The notes below the pieces were generated by a model that saw only the letters and a list, made by a program, of their open reading frames with translations, ran no database searches and was not told the DNA's origin. Below, piece by piece: positions 7,571 to 15,806 of a stretch of 42,267 nucleotides of DNA. This DNA is from Bradyrhizobium macuxiense. Its GTDB lineage: Bacteria > Pseudomonadota > Alphaproteobacteria > Rhizobiales > Xanthobacteraceae. Within the stretch, counting starts at the first letter, position 1; every line of letters starts with the position of its first letter. The stretch covers positions 1-42,267 of the forward strand of contig NZ_LNCU01000117.1 of assembly GCF_001542415.1 (NCBI RefSeq). Reading direction: 5' to 3'. Position numbers and translations under genes: made by a program.

Positions 7571-9768
7571 TGCACGACAAGCATAAATCACGCTGGCTGC
7601 AAGGTTGCCGCCTGACTCTCAGCGCGCTGGCGCTGGGGCAATTCACTGCCGGCCCTGTCCTTGCCCAGGACGCCCAGAACTGGGAGCATCATGGTGGGCA
7701 CGAGACCAAGACGCCGATCAAGCACGTGATCGTCATCGTCGGTGAGAACCGCAGCTTCGATCACGTGTTCGGCACCTACGTGCCCGAGCGTCACGGCGAG
7801 AGCGTGATGAACCTGCTGTCGCAGGGCATCGTCACTCTCGACAGCAACAAGAACGCGGTCCCCGGACCGAACTTCGAAAGGGCGCATCAGCAAGCGGCCA
7901 CGGATGCCGGTCCGAACGATGCGTTCCTGCTGAGCCCGCCGAAGCAGAACTTCCCGCAGGATCAGTTGCCGGCTCCGCTGGTGGGCGGCCCGAAGGTCTC
8001 CTACATTCCCAACCAGTGCGGCAGCTCGCCGATCACGACCTGCGAAGCGTCTCTCGCGCTGGCGCAGCAATCCGAATCCGGTCTGCCGTCGGAGTACTAC
8101 CAGTATCTTCTGACCGGCGGCACCGGCCAGACCTCGAAGACCCCCGACCAGCGCATCACCAACGTCAGTGCGCTCAAGGCCGGTCCGTTCCAGCTCACCA
8201 ACGGCGACGCGATGCCGTACGATGCCTATGCGGCAAGCCCGGTGCATCGCTTCTATCAGATGTGGCAGCAGATGAACTGCAACACCTCGGCCGCCAGCCG
8301 CGACAACCCGTCGGGCTGCAACGGCAACCTGTTTGCCTGGGTCGAAGTGACCGTCGGTGCCGGTACCAACGGCGCGGCGCAGCCCGCCAACTTCTCCACG
8401 GAATACTCGCCGACCGCGAAGACCACCGGTGAGGGGTCGACGGCGCTCGGCTTCTACAACGTGCAGAAGGGCGACGTGCCTTACTTCACGAGCCTCGTGA
8501 AGCGTTATGCGATGAGCGACAATTTCCACCAGTCCGTCAACGGCGGTACCGGCGCCAACCACATCATGCTCGGTCACGCCGACATGATCTATTTCAGCGA
8601 CGCCAGTGGTCATCCCATCGCGCCGCCGAATGGTGTGCAGGTGTTCGGCGGTACGCCCGACGCCGGCGTCGTCCACGAGATCGAGAATCCGAACCCGGCG
8701 GTGGGCACGAACAACTGGTACATGGAAGACGGCTACGGCGACGGCGGCAACGGTGGCTTCCCGCCGCCCTTCTCGACGAACCCGGTCTCCGGCGGCGGCT
8801 CCTACAGCAACTGCTCCGATTCCACGCAGCCCGGTGTCAAGCCGATCCTGGATTATCTGGGCTCGATCCGGATCAAATCGAACTGCGAACCGGGTCACTA
8901 CTATCTGTTGAACAATTACAATCCTGGCTATTTCGGCAACGGCAACAATGCCTACACCGACACCAATCCGTCCAACACGCCGTTCACGATCCCGCCGTCG
9001 ACGAGACGGAGCATCGGCGACAGCCTGAACGACAAGAACATCTCGTGGAAGTATTACGGCGACCAGTGGAACAACTACGTCAACGACCCGTACCAGCTGA
9101 ACTGGGGTGCGGCTGGTCCTAACGCCGACGAATACTGCAACATCTGCAATCCGTTCCAGTACGACACGTCCATCATGTCGCATCCGGAGCAGGTTGCCGC
9201 CCACATCCAGGACTCGGTGAACCTGTACTCGGACATCTCCAAGCACAGCCTGCCGGCGGTTTCGATCGTCAAGCCGAGCGGATACACCGACGGCCACCCG
9301 TCGTCCTCCAAGCTCAATCTGTTCGAAGGCTTCGTGAAGAAGATCGTCGACCAGGTCGAGGCGTCCGACTACGCCAGGGATACGGCGATCTTCATCACCT
9401 TCGACGAAGGTGGTGGCTACTTCGACTCGGGCTATGTGCAGCCGCTCGACTACTTCGGTGACGGCACCCGTATCCCGATGATCGTGGTCTCGCCGTACGT
9501 GCGGCACGGCCACATCTCGCATGAATACGCCGATCACGTCTCGATCGTGAAATTCATCGAGCGGAACTGGGGTCTCGAGCCGATCACCCAGCGCAGCCGT
9601 GACAACTATCCGAACCCGGTGACCGCGTCGAACAATCCCTACGTTCCGACGAACAGCCCGGCGATCAGCGACATGTTCGACTTCTTCGACTTCGACCATG
9701 GTGGCGGTCACGATGGTGACCACGACGGCGATCATGGCGGTGACAACGGTCAAGGCCAGAATAACTGA
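7570..9768 (+). CDS. secreted phosphoesterase (AcpA/phospholipase C superfamily)
   Basis: Protein of 732 residues in the phosphoesterase family that holds bacterial non-haemolytic phospholipases C and acid phosphatase AcpA. A signal peptide ends near GPVLAQ (residue 33). The metal/nucleophile segment HVIVIVGENRSFDHVFGTY is at about 52-70 (Glu59, Asn60, Ser62). The second half holds FITFDEGGGYFD and PMIVVSPYVRHGHISHEYAD, followed by SIVKFIERNW, typical of the family. The real start is the ATG at 7570, after a strong AAGGAG, overlapping the upstream stop by one base. The C-terminal 30 residues are an unusual Asp/His/Gly-rich tail (HGGGHDGDHDGDHGGD). Whether it cleaves phospholipids or other phosphate esters is unknown. 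Confidence 0.9.
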   Translation: MHDKHKSRWLQGCRLTLSALALGQFTAGPVLAQDAQNWEHHGGHETKTPIKHVIVIVGENRSFDHVFGTYVPERHGESVMNLLSQGIVTLDSNKNAVPGPNFERAHQQAATDAGPNDAFLLSPPKQNFPQDQLPAPLVGGPKVSYIPNQCGSSPITTCEASLALAQQSESGLPSEYYQYLLTGGTGQTSKTPDQRITNVSALKAGPFQLTNGDAMPYDAYAASPVHRFYQMWQQMNCNTSAASRDNPSGCNGNLFAWVEVTVGAGTNGAAQPANFSTEYSPTAKTTGEGSTALGFYNVQKGDVPYFTSLVKRYAMSDNFHQSVNGGTGANHIMLGHADMIYFSDASGHPIAPPNGVQVFGGTPDAGVVHEIENPNPAVGTNNWYMEDGYGDGGNGGFPPPFSTNPVSGGGSYSNCSDSTQPGVKPILDYLGSIRIKSNCEPGHYYLLNNYNPGYFGNGNNAYTDTNPSNTPFTIPPSTRRSIGDSLNDKNISWKYYGDQWNNYVNDPYQLNWGAAGPNADEYCNICNPFQYDTSIMSHPEQVAAHIQDSVNLYSDISKHSLPAVSIVKPSGYTDGHPSSSKLNLFEGFVKKIVDQVEASDYARDTAIFITFDEGGGYFDSGYVQPLDYFGDGTRIPMIVVSPYVRHGHISHEYADHVSIVKFIERNWGLEPITQRSRDNYPNPVTASNNPYVPTNSPAISDMFDFFDFDHGGGHDGDHDGDHGGDNGQGQNN

Positions 9769-9790
9769 CGACCGTTCCTGACGACACGCG

Positions 9791-9820
9791 AATCCGCCGG
9801 CTGCAAGGCCGGCGGATTTT
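9791..9820 (+). terminator. rho-independent terminator of the MCO-phosphoesterase operon
   Basis: Perfect 11-bp stem AATCCGCCGGC (9791-9801) / GCCGGCGGATT (9808-9818), loop TGCAAG, followed by TTCGTT. It begins 22 bases after the phosphoesterase stop. The A-rich left side and T-rich right side may let it also serve the converging minus-strand amidohydrolase gene. Confidence 0.85.
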
Positions 9821-9876
9821 CGTTGAGCTGCAGTTAGACTTTGGCGCGCGAAGCCGGCGACATGGTCCTCGCGCGT

Positions 9877-10854
9877 TTAAGGTTCAAGTCTGAACAGCTT
9901 CTCTGCATTGCCGTGCGCGATCAGTGCACGGTCGGCAGCAGAAACTGGAATCTGCTCCAGAAACGCGCGGGCCTTGGCCATCGAGGCGTAGGGATAGTCG
10001 GCCGAGAACATGATGCGGCTGACGCCGATCTCGAGCAGCAGATCGAGGAACGTCGGCGGAAAATTGAAGCCGGCGAAGGTGTAGTGCAGATTGTCGCGCA
10101 GATAGGCGCTGACGGGGCGCTTGAGTCCAGTCAACCGGACCGGCATCACGTCGACTCGTTGCATGAAGAACGGCAGCCCTTCGCCCATGTGGCCGATCAC
10201 GATCTGAAGCCCGGGGAAACGGTCGAACACGCCGCCCAGCACCATGCGCAGTACATGCACGGCGGTCTCGATGTGCCAGCCGAAGCCGGGGCCGGCCAGC
10301 ATCTCGGTGACGAGCGGCGCAAAGCCGCCGAACGACGCGTCGATCACCGGCTTGGGCGGTCTCGTCGGATGCAGATAGATCGGTACGCCCAGCGATTCGG
10401 CGGCCTCCAGCACCGGCCAAAAGAATTTGTCGTCGAGATAGCGTCCGCGCTGATGGCCGTTGATGACGGCGCCTGCGAACGCCTGCTTGCTGACGCGGCG
10501 TTCGAGCTCCTTTGCCGCGTCGTCCGGTGTTGCGATCGGCAGCGCGGCGAAGCCGGACAGTCGCGTCGGATGTCTCGCGATCGCCTCGACCAGCACGTCA
10601 TTAGTGTCGCGCACCAGCGTCACCGCCTCGGCGGTGTCCAGCTGCTCGACGCCCGGCGCGGTCAGCGAGAGCACCTGCATGTCGATGCCGGCGGCGTCCA
10701 TCTGGGCGATCCGGCCATCGCCGAGGTCGCACAGGTCGCGCATCAGTTGCTCGGCGCGGCCGCCGACCTGGCGAGCCTGCTCCCTGAGATCGCGGCCAGG
10801 GCCATCGAGAAAGGCGGTCGTGGCGAAATGCTCTTCAAGCGTGATGGTGCGCAT
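9877..10854 (-). CDS. amidohydrolase-2 family protein (decarboxylase-like)
   Basis: TIM-barrel metal-dependent hydrolase of 325 residues in the ACMSD/gamma-resorcylate decarboxylase group. The N-terminal TLEEHFAT (Glu7-Glu8-His9-Phe10) has the Glu-x-His form seen in resorcylate and 5-carboxyvanillate decarboxylases instead of the usual His-x-His. Other expected ligand segments are PIYLHPTRP, IVIGHMGEGLPFF and MFSADYPY, where the Asp binds metal. The likely reaction is non-oxidative decarboxylation or hydrolysis of a phenolic or related acid; the substrate cannot be told. It precedes nothing in an obvious operon: the next minus-strand gene upstream is acdR, 142 bp away. Confidence 0.85.
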   Translation of the reverse strand: MRTITLEEHFATTAFLDGPGRDLREQARQVGGRAEQLMRDLCDLGDGRIAQMDAAGIDMQVLSLTAPGVEQLDTAEAVTLVRDTNDVLVEAIARHPTRLSGFAALPIATPDDAAKELERRVSKQAFAGAVINGHQRGRYLDDKFFWPVLEAAESLGVPIYLHPTRPPKPVIDASFGGFAPLVTEMLAGPGFGWHIETAVHVLRMVLGGVFDRFPGLQIVIGHMGEGLPFFMQRVDVMPVRLTGLKRPVSAYLRDNLHYTFAGFNFPPTFLDLLLEIGVSRIMFSADYPYASMAKARAFLEQIPVSAADRALIAHGNAEKLFRLEP

Positions 10855-10996
10855 GGTCCTGATGCTCCGCTATCGCCGATTGTCACCCCTGACTGAGGTT
10901 CGTCAGGTTGCCCCGATGCTTCAGGCGAAAGTTGGCGATTTTCCGGGTGCGCCCCTCACGACAGCTCGACTGTGCAAGCCGTTGCACGGCTTCCGC

Positions 10997-11461
10997 TCAG
11001 AACTCCAGCACCGCATTGTCCACCACCTCCTTCATCACGAAGAAGGTGCGGGTTTGCCGCACGCCGGGCAGCGCGATCAGCGCCTCGCCATGGATACGGT
11101 TGAAGTCCTCCATGTCGCCGACGCGGATCTTGAGGAAGTAGTCGAAGTCACCGGCGACCAGGTGGCAGTCGAGCACGCACTTCAGCTTCGCCACGGCCTG
11201 CTCGAAACTCGCAAAGCTCTCCGGCGTCGAGCGGTCGAGCACGACACCGACCATGACCAGCGTGCCCTTGCCGACCTTGCGCGGCGCGACCATGGCGCGG
11301 ACGCCGCTCAGATAGCCGTCGTCGAACAGCGCCTGGGTGCGGCGGTGGCAGGTGGCGGGGCTGACGCCGACCTGATCGGCCAGCTCGGCGTTGCTGAGCC
11401 GGCCGTTCTTCTGCAGCAATCTCAACATCTTGAGGTCGATGCGGTCGAGCCGCGCAGGCAT
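10997..11461 (-). CDS. acdR: Lrp/AsnC-family regulator of ACC deaminase
   Basis: Regulator of 154 residues. The N-terminal winged HTH (IDLKMLRLLQKNGRLSNAELADQVGVSPATCHRR) is followed by a RAM-type ligand-binding domain (CHLVAGDFDYFLKIRVGDMEDF). The frame is open to 11527, but the ATG at 11461 gives MPARLDRIDLKML, the normal Lrp N-terminus. It is divergent from acdS with about 160 bp between starts. That is the arrangement known for acdR in Pseudomonas and rhizobia, where AcdR activates acdS in the presence of ACC. The symbol rests on this context. Confidence 0.9.
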   Translation of the reverse strand: MPARLDRIDLKMLRLLQKNGRLSNAELADQVGVSPATCHRRTQALFDDGYLSGVRAMVAPRKVGKGTLVMVGVVLDRSTPESFASFEQAVAKLKCVLDCHLVAGDFDYFLKIRVGDMEDFNRIHGEALIALPGVRQTRTFFVMKEVVDNAVLEF

Positions 11462-11485
11462 GAAGGAATCTTTCGTTAGAGATCG

Positions 11486-11530
11486 ATATTGTGAGAGAAA
11501 GCATAACGACGGTGGATCAAGATGCAATAT
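11486..11530. promoter_or_regulatory. possible AcdR operator between acdR and acdS
   Basis: Inverted half-sites ATATTG (11486-11491) and CAATAT (11525-11530) are about 39 bp apart, centre to centre, in an AT-rich stretch of the divergent region. Lrp-type octamers often bind spaced AT-rich sites. Short six-base arms can occur by chance, so this is a weak call. Confidence 0.3.
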
Positions 11531-11623
11531 TAATAGAAAGCGTCGGGCGAGTTAGGGAGCACCTTTCGCAGCCATAGTGATAGGTGTTGCCGCCGTTTCG
11601 AGACATCAACAGGGATGCCCAGC

Positions 11624-12637
11624 ATGCTGGAAAAATTCGCGCGTTACCCGCTCACCTTCGGGCCGACCCATATCGACAAGCTCGATCGTCTCTCCAAGCA
11701 TCTCGGCGGCAAGGTGGAGCTGTACGCCAAGCGCGAGGACTGCAACTCCGGTCTCGCCTTCGGCGGCAACAAGTTGCGCAAGCTCGAATACATCATTCCC
11801 GATGCGATCGCCTCCAATGCCGACACGCTGGTCTCGATCGGCGGCGTGCAGTCGAATCACACCCGCATGGTCGCGGCAGTCGCAGCGAAGATCGGCATGA
11901 AGTGCCGGCTGGTGCAGGAGAGCTGGGTGCCGCATGAGGATGCGGTCTATGATCGCGTCGGCAACATCCTGCTCTCGCGGGTGATGGGCGCTGATGTGCG
12001 CCTGGTCGACGAAGGCTTCGACATCGGCATCCGCAAGAGCTGGGAGCAGGCGATCGACGAGGTGAAGGCCGCGGGCGGCAAGCCTTATGCGATCCCGGCC
12101 GGCGCCTCCGTGCACAAATTCGGCGGGCTCGGCTATGTCGGTTTCGCCGAAGAGGTGCGCGCGCAGGAGCGGCAGCTCGGCGTCAAGTTCGACTACATCG
12201 TCGTCTGCACGGTAACCGGCTCGACCCATGCCGGCATGCTGGTCGGCTTCGCGGCGGATGGCCGCGCGCGCAACGTGATCGGCATCGATGGTTCATTCAC
12301 GCCTGAGCAGACCAAGGCGCAGGTGCTGTCGATCGCGAAAGAGACGGCGAAGCTCGTCGAGCTCGGCCGCGACATTGTCGAAGACGACGTCGTGCTGATC
12401 GAGGACTACGCCTATCCCGCCTACGGCGTGCCGTCGGAGGAGACCAAGGAGGCGATCCGCCTCTGCGCCCGGCTCGAGGGCATGATCACCGATCCGGTCT
12501 ATGAGGGGAAATCGATGCAGGGCATGATCGATCTGGTGCAGAAGGGCTTCTTCCCGGCCGGATCGAAGGTGCTCTACGCCCATCTCGGCGGCGCACCGGC
12601 GATCAACGGATACGCCTACACCTTCCGCAACGGCTGA
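11624..12637 (+). CDS. acdS: 1-aminocyclopropane-1-carboxylate deaminase
   Basis: PLP-dependent enzyme of 337 residues that converts ACC, the plant ethylene precursor, to 2-oxobutyrate and ammonia. It starts MLEKFARYPLTFGPTHIDKL as is usual for AcdS. The PLP lysine is Lys50 in AFGGNKLRKLEY. The residues that separate true ACC deaminases from D-cysteine desulfhydrases are present: Tyr293-Glu294 in DPVYEGKS and Leu321 in YAHLGGAPA, equivalent to Tyr294, Glu295 and Leu322 of the Pseudomonas enzyme. The ATG at 11624 is preferred over 11615 because AGGG (11611-11614) is then well spaced. The enzyme is cytoplasmic. It is known to lower ethylene in plant roots and to favour nodulation, so a plant-associated lifestyle is inferred. 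Confidence 0.97.
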   Translation: MLEKFARYPLTFGPTHIDKLDRLSKHLGGKVELYAKREDCNSGLAFGGNKLRKLEYIIPDAIASNADTLVSIGGVQSNHTRMVAAVAAKIGMKCRLVQESWVPHEDAVYDRVGNILLSRVMGADVRLVDEGFDIGIRKSWEQAIDEVKAAGGKPYAIPAGASVHKFGGLGYVGFAEEVRAQERQLGVKFDYIVVCTVTGSTHAGMLVGFAADGRARNVIGIDGSFTPEQTKAQVLSIAKETAKLVELGRDIVEDDVVLIEDYAYPAYGVPSEETKEAIRLCARLEGMITDPVYEGKSMQGMIDLVQKGFFPAGSKVLYAHLGGAPAINGYAYTFRNG

Positions 12638-12793
12638 GCTTGCGACGCTCATCAGTCCGGTTGTCTGACTAAGCCGACCTTCCGGACTCGGTAGTCTTAC
12701 GGACGCATGGCGAGCCACCGTCAGCCTCGTGTAAGGTCCGCGTCAGGTTCACCCGGTACCTTGATTCCGCCGGGCGAGTCGGGAGACCATCAC

Positions 12794-13018
12794 GTGAGGC
12801 TGATGAATGCGTTCGGCCGGGCCATTGCTGCCCTGGGCGCCGGCATCATCGCCGTCGGGCACTGGTTCTGGACCTGGAAGGATCATCCCCACCTGCTGCA
12901 CGGGCGGGTGTGGGAGTTCGAGCTCTATACCGGTATCTTCCTGATCGGCGTCGGCGTCCATGCGCTCGCCTTCTGGTACTGGTTCGATCACCTCAGGCAA
13001 ACGGATCAGCCGCGTTAG
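12794..13018 (+). CDS. small two-helix membrane protein
   Basis: Short protein (about 74 residues) with two hydrophobic segments, FGRAIAALGAGIIAVGHWFW and LYTGIFLIGVGVHALAFWYWF, joined by a polar loop. I do not recognise the family. The GTG start at 12794 has GGGAGA seven bases upstream; an ATG at 12803 (MNAFGRAI) is the alternative. A frame extension to 12707 lacks a convincing ribosome binding site. It follows acdS on the same strand after 156 bp. The stop codon overlaps the start of a palindromic repeat. Confidence 0.65.
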   Translation: MRLMNAFGRAIAALGAGIIAVGHWFWTWKDHPHLLHGRVWEFELYTGIFLIGVGVHALAFWYWFDHLRQTDQPR

Positions 13019-13111
13019 AGCGCTATCGGTTCCGATTTGAACCAGGGCCGACGCTCCAGACTCCTTGACGCGTTTTCGCGAACCGGTGTCCAATTCGCTC
13101 GAAAACGCTCT
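13017..13111. repeat. palindromic intergenic repeat, family A
   Basis: The element begins AGAGCG (13017-13022) and ends CGCTCT (13106-13111). Inside, GCGTTTTCG (13070-13078) pairs perfectly with CGAAAACGC (13100-13108). From memory, its sequence style (GAACCGGTGTCCA next to the GCGTTTTCG arm) resembles a repeat widespread in Bradyrhizobium genomes. It may end transcription of the small membrane protein gene. Confidence 0.7.
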
Positions 13112-13314
13112 GGCGTCTCGGCCCTGAGCACATGTCTGGGTTGACATATATCGAACATAATAGGAACGTGCCAATGTAACCAGAGGGTGTGGCGATTGCC
13201 TCATTCGCGGCGGTGCGGCGCGGTCGCGGGATCGAGGACCTAGGGTGCCCATGACCTGCGGGTGAATCGCTCGCCCCTCCTGTCATCGGTTGCGGGCTGG
13301 GGGAGTGGCGTGAC

Positions 13315-14580
13315 ATGAGAGTTGCGATCTGGGCGGTCGTTGCGGCCGCGTGGCTGATTGCGTCAGCAACATCGTCGAGCGCCCGAGGGCCCTATGGCTC
13401 GATCACAGTCGGAAACTGGCAGGGCGGCGCCTTCACCAATGACAAGGACGGCGTGTTCACCCACTGCTCGGCCGGGACCTCCTATCAGAGCGGCATCTTC
13501 TTCATGGTCGCGATTACCGCCAACGGCAGTTGGCGGCTGGGCTTTTTCCACGACAGTTGGCGCCTGACGCCGGGCGAAGCCTTTCCGCTTGCGCTGACCT
13601 TCGACGGCCAGCCGGCGTTCAATGTCTACGGCATGCCGTTCGGCGCAAAGCTCGTGAACGTCGAGATGCCGGTGAACTCGGCGCTGATCAACCAGTTTCG
13701 CAAGGCGCGCCAGATGACGGCCTTTGCGCAAGGACAGCTGTTTCAGTTCAACCTGAATCAGACTGCGCAGTTGCTGCCCGCGCTGCTCAATTGCGTCGTC
13801 TCGGTCAAGAAGAACGGCGTTGCGAGTGCCGGCGAGTTCGCGGTCGCGGCGAAGCCCGTGGCCGCTGCGCCACCGCAGCAGGCAGCATCGATCCCGCCGC
13901 AAAAGCAGCCGAGGTCAGGGACCGGGACCGGCTTCGTGGTCAGCAGCAGCGGCCATGTCGTCACCAATCACCATGTCGTCGCCGGCTGCAGCGAGATCAC
14001 GGGCAATCTGAGCGGTGATGCGCCGGTCAGGCTGCGGCTGGTATCCGATGACGAGATCAACGACCTCGCGCTGCTACAGGCGCCGTCTCCGTTCAAGGAT
14101 GTCGCAAGCATCAGGCATAACGCGATCCAGGTCGGCAACGGCGTGGTGGCGATCGGTTATCCCTATCACGGATTACTGACGTCCGACTTCACGGTGACGA
14201 CGGGCATCGTCAGTTCGCTAAGCGGCATCCTCAACGATACCCGTCATCTGCGGATCAGCGCGGCGGTGCAGCCGGGCAACAGCGGCGGACCGCTGTTCGA
14301 TCTCGGCGGCGCTGTGGTCGGCGTAGTGGCTGCCAAGCTTGACGCTGTCAGGATGGCGCGGGCCACGGGATCGATTCCGGAGAACATCAACTTTGCGATC
14401 AAGACCGGCGCGCTGCGTGACTTCCTCGACAATAGCGCTGTGGCATACCGGACCGCTGAGTGGCGCGACGGCACCAAGAAGGAAGCGGCCGAGATCGCCA
14501 AGGATGCGCGCGGCTACACGCTGCTGATCACCTGCACGGTGAACGAGCAGAGCGCCGGCAAGCGCGGCGACGCGAAGTAA
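13315..14580 (+). CDS. secreted trypsin-like (HtrA-type) serine protease
   Basis: Protein of 421 residues with a signal peptide (MRVAIWAVVAAAWLIASATSSSA). Residues of roughly 25-165 form a domain I do not recognise (starting YGSITVGNWQGGAF). A Pro/Gln/Ala linker follows, then an S1C-type protease domain. The catalytic triad is visible: His in GHVVTNHHVVAGC, Asp in EINDLALLQA and Ser in QPGNSGGPLFD. No PDZ domain follows; the protein ends with a short Lys-rich tail, so it is not a standard DegP/DegQ. The start follows GGGGG about 10 bases upstream. It stands alone on the plus strand. Confidence 0.88.
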   Translation: MRVAIWAVVAAAWLIASATSSSARGPYGSITVGNWQGGAFTNDKDGVFTHCSAGTSYQSGIFFMVAITANGSWRLGFFHDSWRLTPGEAFPLALTFDGQPAFNVYGMPFGAKLVNVEMPVNSALINQFRKARQMTAFAQGQLFQFNLNQTAQLLPALLNCVVSVKKNGVASAGEFAVAAKPVAAAPPQQAASIPPQKQPRSGTGTGFVVSSSGHVVTNHHVVAGCSEITGNLSGDAPVRLRLVSDDEINDLALLQAPSPFKDVASIRHNAIQVGNGVVAIGYPYHGLLTSDFTVTTGIVSSLSGILNDTRHLRISAAVQPGNSGGPLFDLGGAVVGVVAAKLDAVRMARATGSIPENINFAIKTGALRDFLDNSAVAYRTAEWRDGTKKEAAEIAKDARGYTLLITCTVNEQSAGKRGDAK

Positions 14581-14628
14581 CGAGTTGTGTCGGCAATGGC
14601 GGCGTGAAGGCGTCCACGCCGATAGCTC

Positions 14629-14706
14629 GTAGAATGGGTAGAGCGAAGCGAAGCCCATCAGTGCGGGCTGGACGCGATGGGTTCCGCTGCGCTCTGCCCA
14701 TCCTCC
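14629..14706. repeat. palindromic intergenic repeat, family B
   Basis: Imperfect inverted arms: 14629-14659 (core ATGGGTAGAGCGAAGCGAAG) and 14676-14706 (core GATGGGTTCCGCTGCGCTCT). It lies between the convergent protease and metallophosphoesterase genes and could form a long hairpin in RNA from either strand. Confidence 0.7.
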
Positions 14707-14763
14707 ATGTCTTCGTCGACCGGATGGAGCAAGCAGCGGGGCAGCCCGATTGCGCGGCGTTCG

Positions 14764-15705
14764 TTATCGGAGCCGCCGCAGCGTGTGCACCGTGATCTCG
14801 GCTGGGCAGTTGAGCCGCACCGGCGCAAGGCTGGTGCCGGCGCCGGTTGATGTGTATCCGGCAAGCGTCTGGAAACGCCAGGCGCCCTTGCCCATCCGGC
14901 GCGGTAGCCGCGCCTCCAGCTTGATCGCGATGCCGCCGGGCAGGCAGAGCTGGCCGCCATGGGTATGGCCACTCAGCATCAGGTCGAAGCCGGCCGCCGC
15001 CGCCGCGCGATAGGATTCCGGGGTGTGCGCGAGCAGGACCGAGAACGCATCGTGCGGGATCGGCGCCGCAGCCTTCTGAAGGTCGTCGGTGCGATAGAAA
15101 TGCGCATCATCGATGCCGGCGAGATGGATCGTCGCGCCATCGCGCGTGATCGGCTCCTGCTCGTTGAACAGCATCCTGATTCCCATCGCCTCCAACGCCG
15201 GCGTCATGCGGATGCTGTCGTGATTGCCGAGCACGCCGTAGAGCGGCAGCTTAATCCGCGCGCAAAGATCCTTCAGCACCGCCAGACTCGTCTCGAACGG
15301 TCCAAACGTCTTGCCGCGATAATCGCCGGTGAGGACGCAGATGTCGCAGGCGAGGTAACGCACGATGTCAGCCAGATGCCGCATCGCGCCTTGGCTGATG
15401 TCGGCGTGAAGGTCGCTGAGGTGAAGGATGGTGAAGCCGTCGAAGGCAGCCGGCAGGCGGGCCGACGTCACCAGATTGCGCCGTACCTCGACCCGGTCGG
15501 CGTTGCGCCGCGCGCGGCCGTGAAGGCCGGCCGCCTTGAGCGCGGTCTCGATGATCCAGGGGGCCAAGCTCCAGTTCTCGACATTGAACAGCAGCGTGCC
15601 CTGGCCGATCAGTTGCTTCTCATGCACAGCTTCGATCGCCAGCCGGCGTACGACATGGTCGGCGCCGATCCGCTCGATCAATCCCTGCAACGCCGTGCCG
15701 GCCAT
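14764..15705 (-). CDS. calcineurin-like metallophosphoesterase
   Basis: Protein of 313 residues with the full binuclear-metal signature: LHLSDLHAD, VLTGDY, YGVLGNHDS, LLAHTPES and SGHTHGGQL. The region C-terminal to GHTHGG (KLEARLPRRMGKGAWRF) and the overall order resemble the YkuE/YaeI type of bacterial phosphoesterase acting on nucleotides or lipid intermediates. Unlike many of those, it has no N-terminal membrane helix or Tat signal; about 85 residues precede the first motif. The start at 15705 has GGGGAA six bases upstream. It is convergent with the protease gene. Confidence 0.88.
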   Translation of the reverse strand: MAGTALQGLIERIGADHVVRRLAIEAVHEKQLIGQGTLLFNVENWSLAPWIIETALKAAGLHGRARRNADRVEVRRNLVTSARLPAAFDGFTILHLSDLHADISQGAMRHLADIVRYLACDICVLTGDYRGKTFGPFETSLAVLKDLCARIKLPLYGVLGNHDSIRMTPALEAMGIRMLFNEQEPITRDGATIHLAGIDDAHFYRTDDLQKAAAPIPHDAFSVLLAHTPESYRAAAAAGFDLMLSGHTHGGQLCLPGGIAIKLEARLPRRMGKGAWRFQTLAGYTSTGAGTSLAPVRLNCPAEITVHTLRRLR

Positions 15706-15806
15706 CGTTCCCCGTGCGGCCCGCGACGCGAAACGCGGGCCGGCGCGACACTATCATGCGTAACCCGCGGCGGGGATACTGCCGGCGCCCAGACCGTGGG
15801 AGGTGA

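Noticed and set aside
7588..9753. Open frame of 721 codons opposite the phosphoesterase
   Set aside because: Its translation is Arg/Val/Asp-biased with no domain, as expected for the antisense of a high-GC gene with strong codon bias. The plus-strand protein has clear motifs.
10976..10992. Small hairpin AAGCCG-TTGCA-CGGCTT after acdR as terminator
   Set aside because: Only six base pairs and no T run on the minus strand.
13141..13160. TTGACA followed by AT-rich sequence as a protease promoter
   Set aside because: No -10-like hexamer at suitable spacing.
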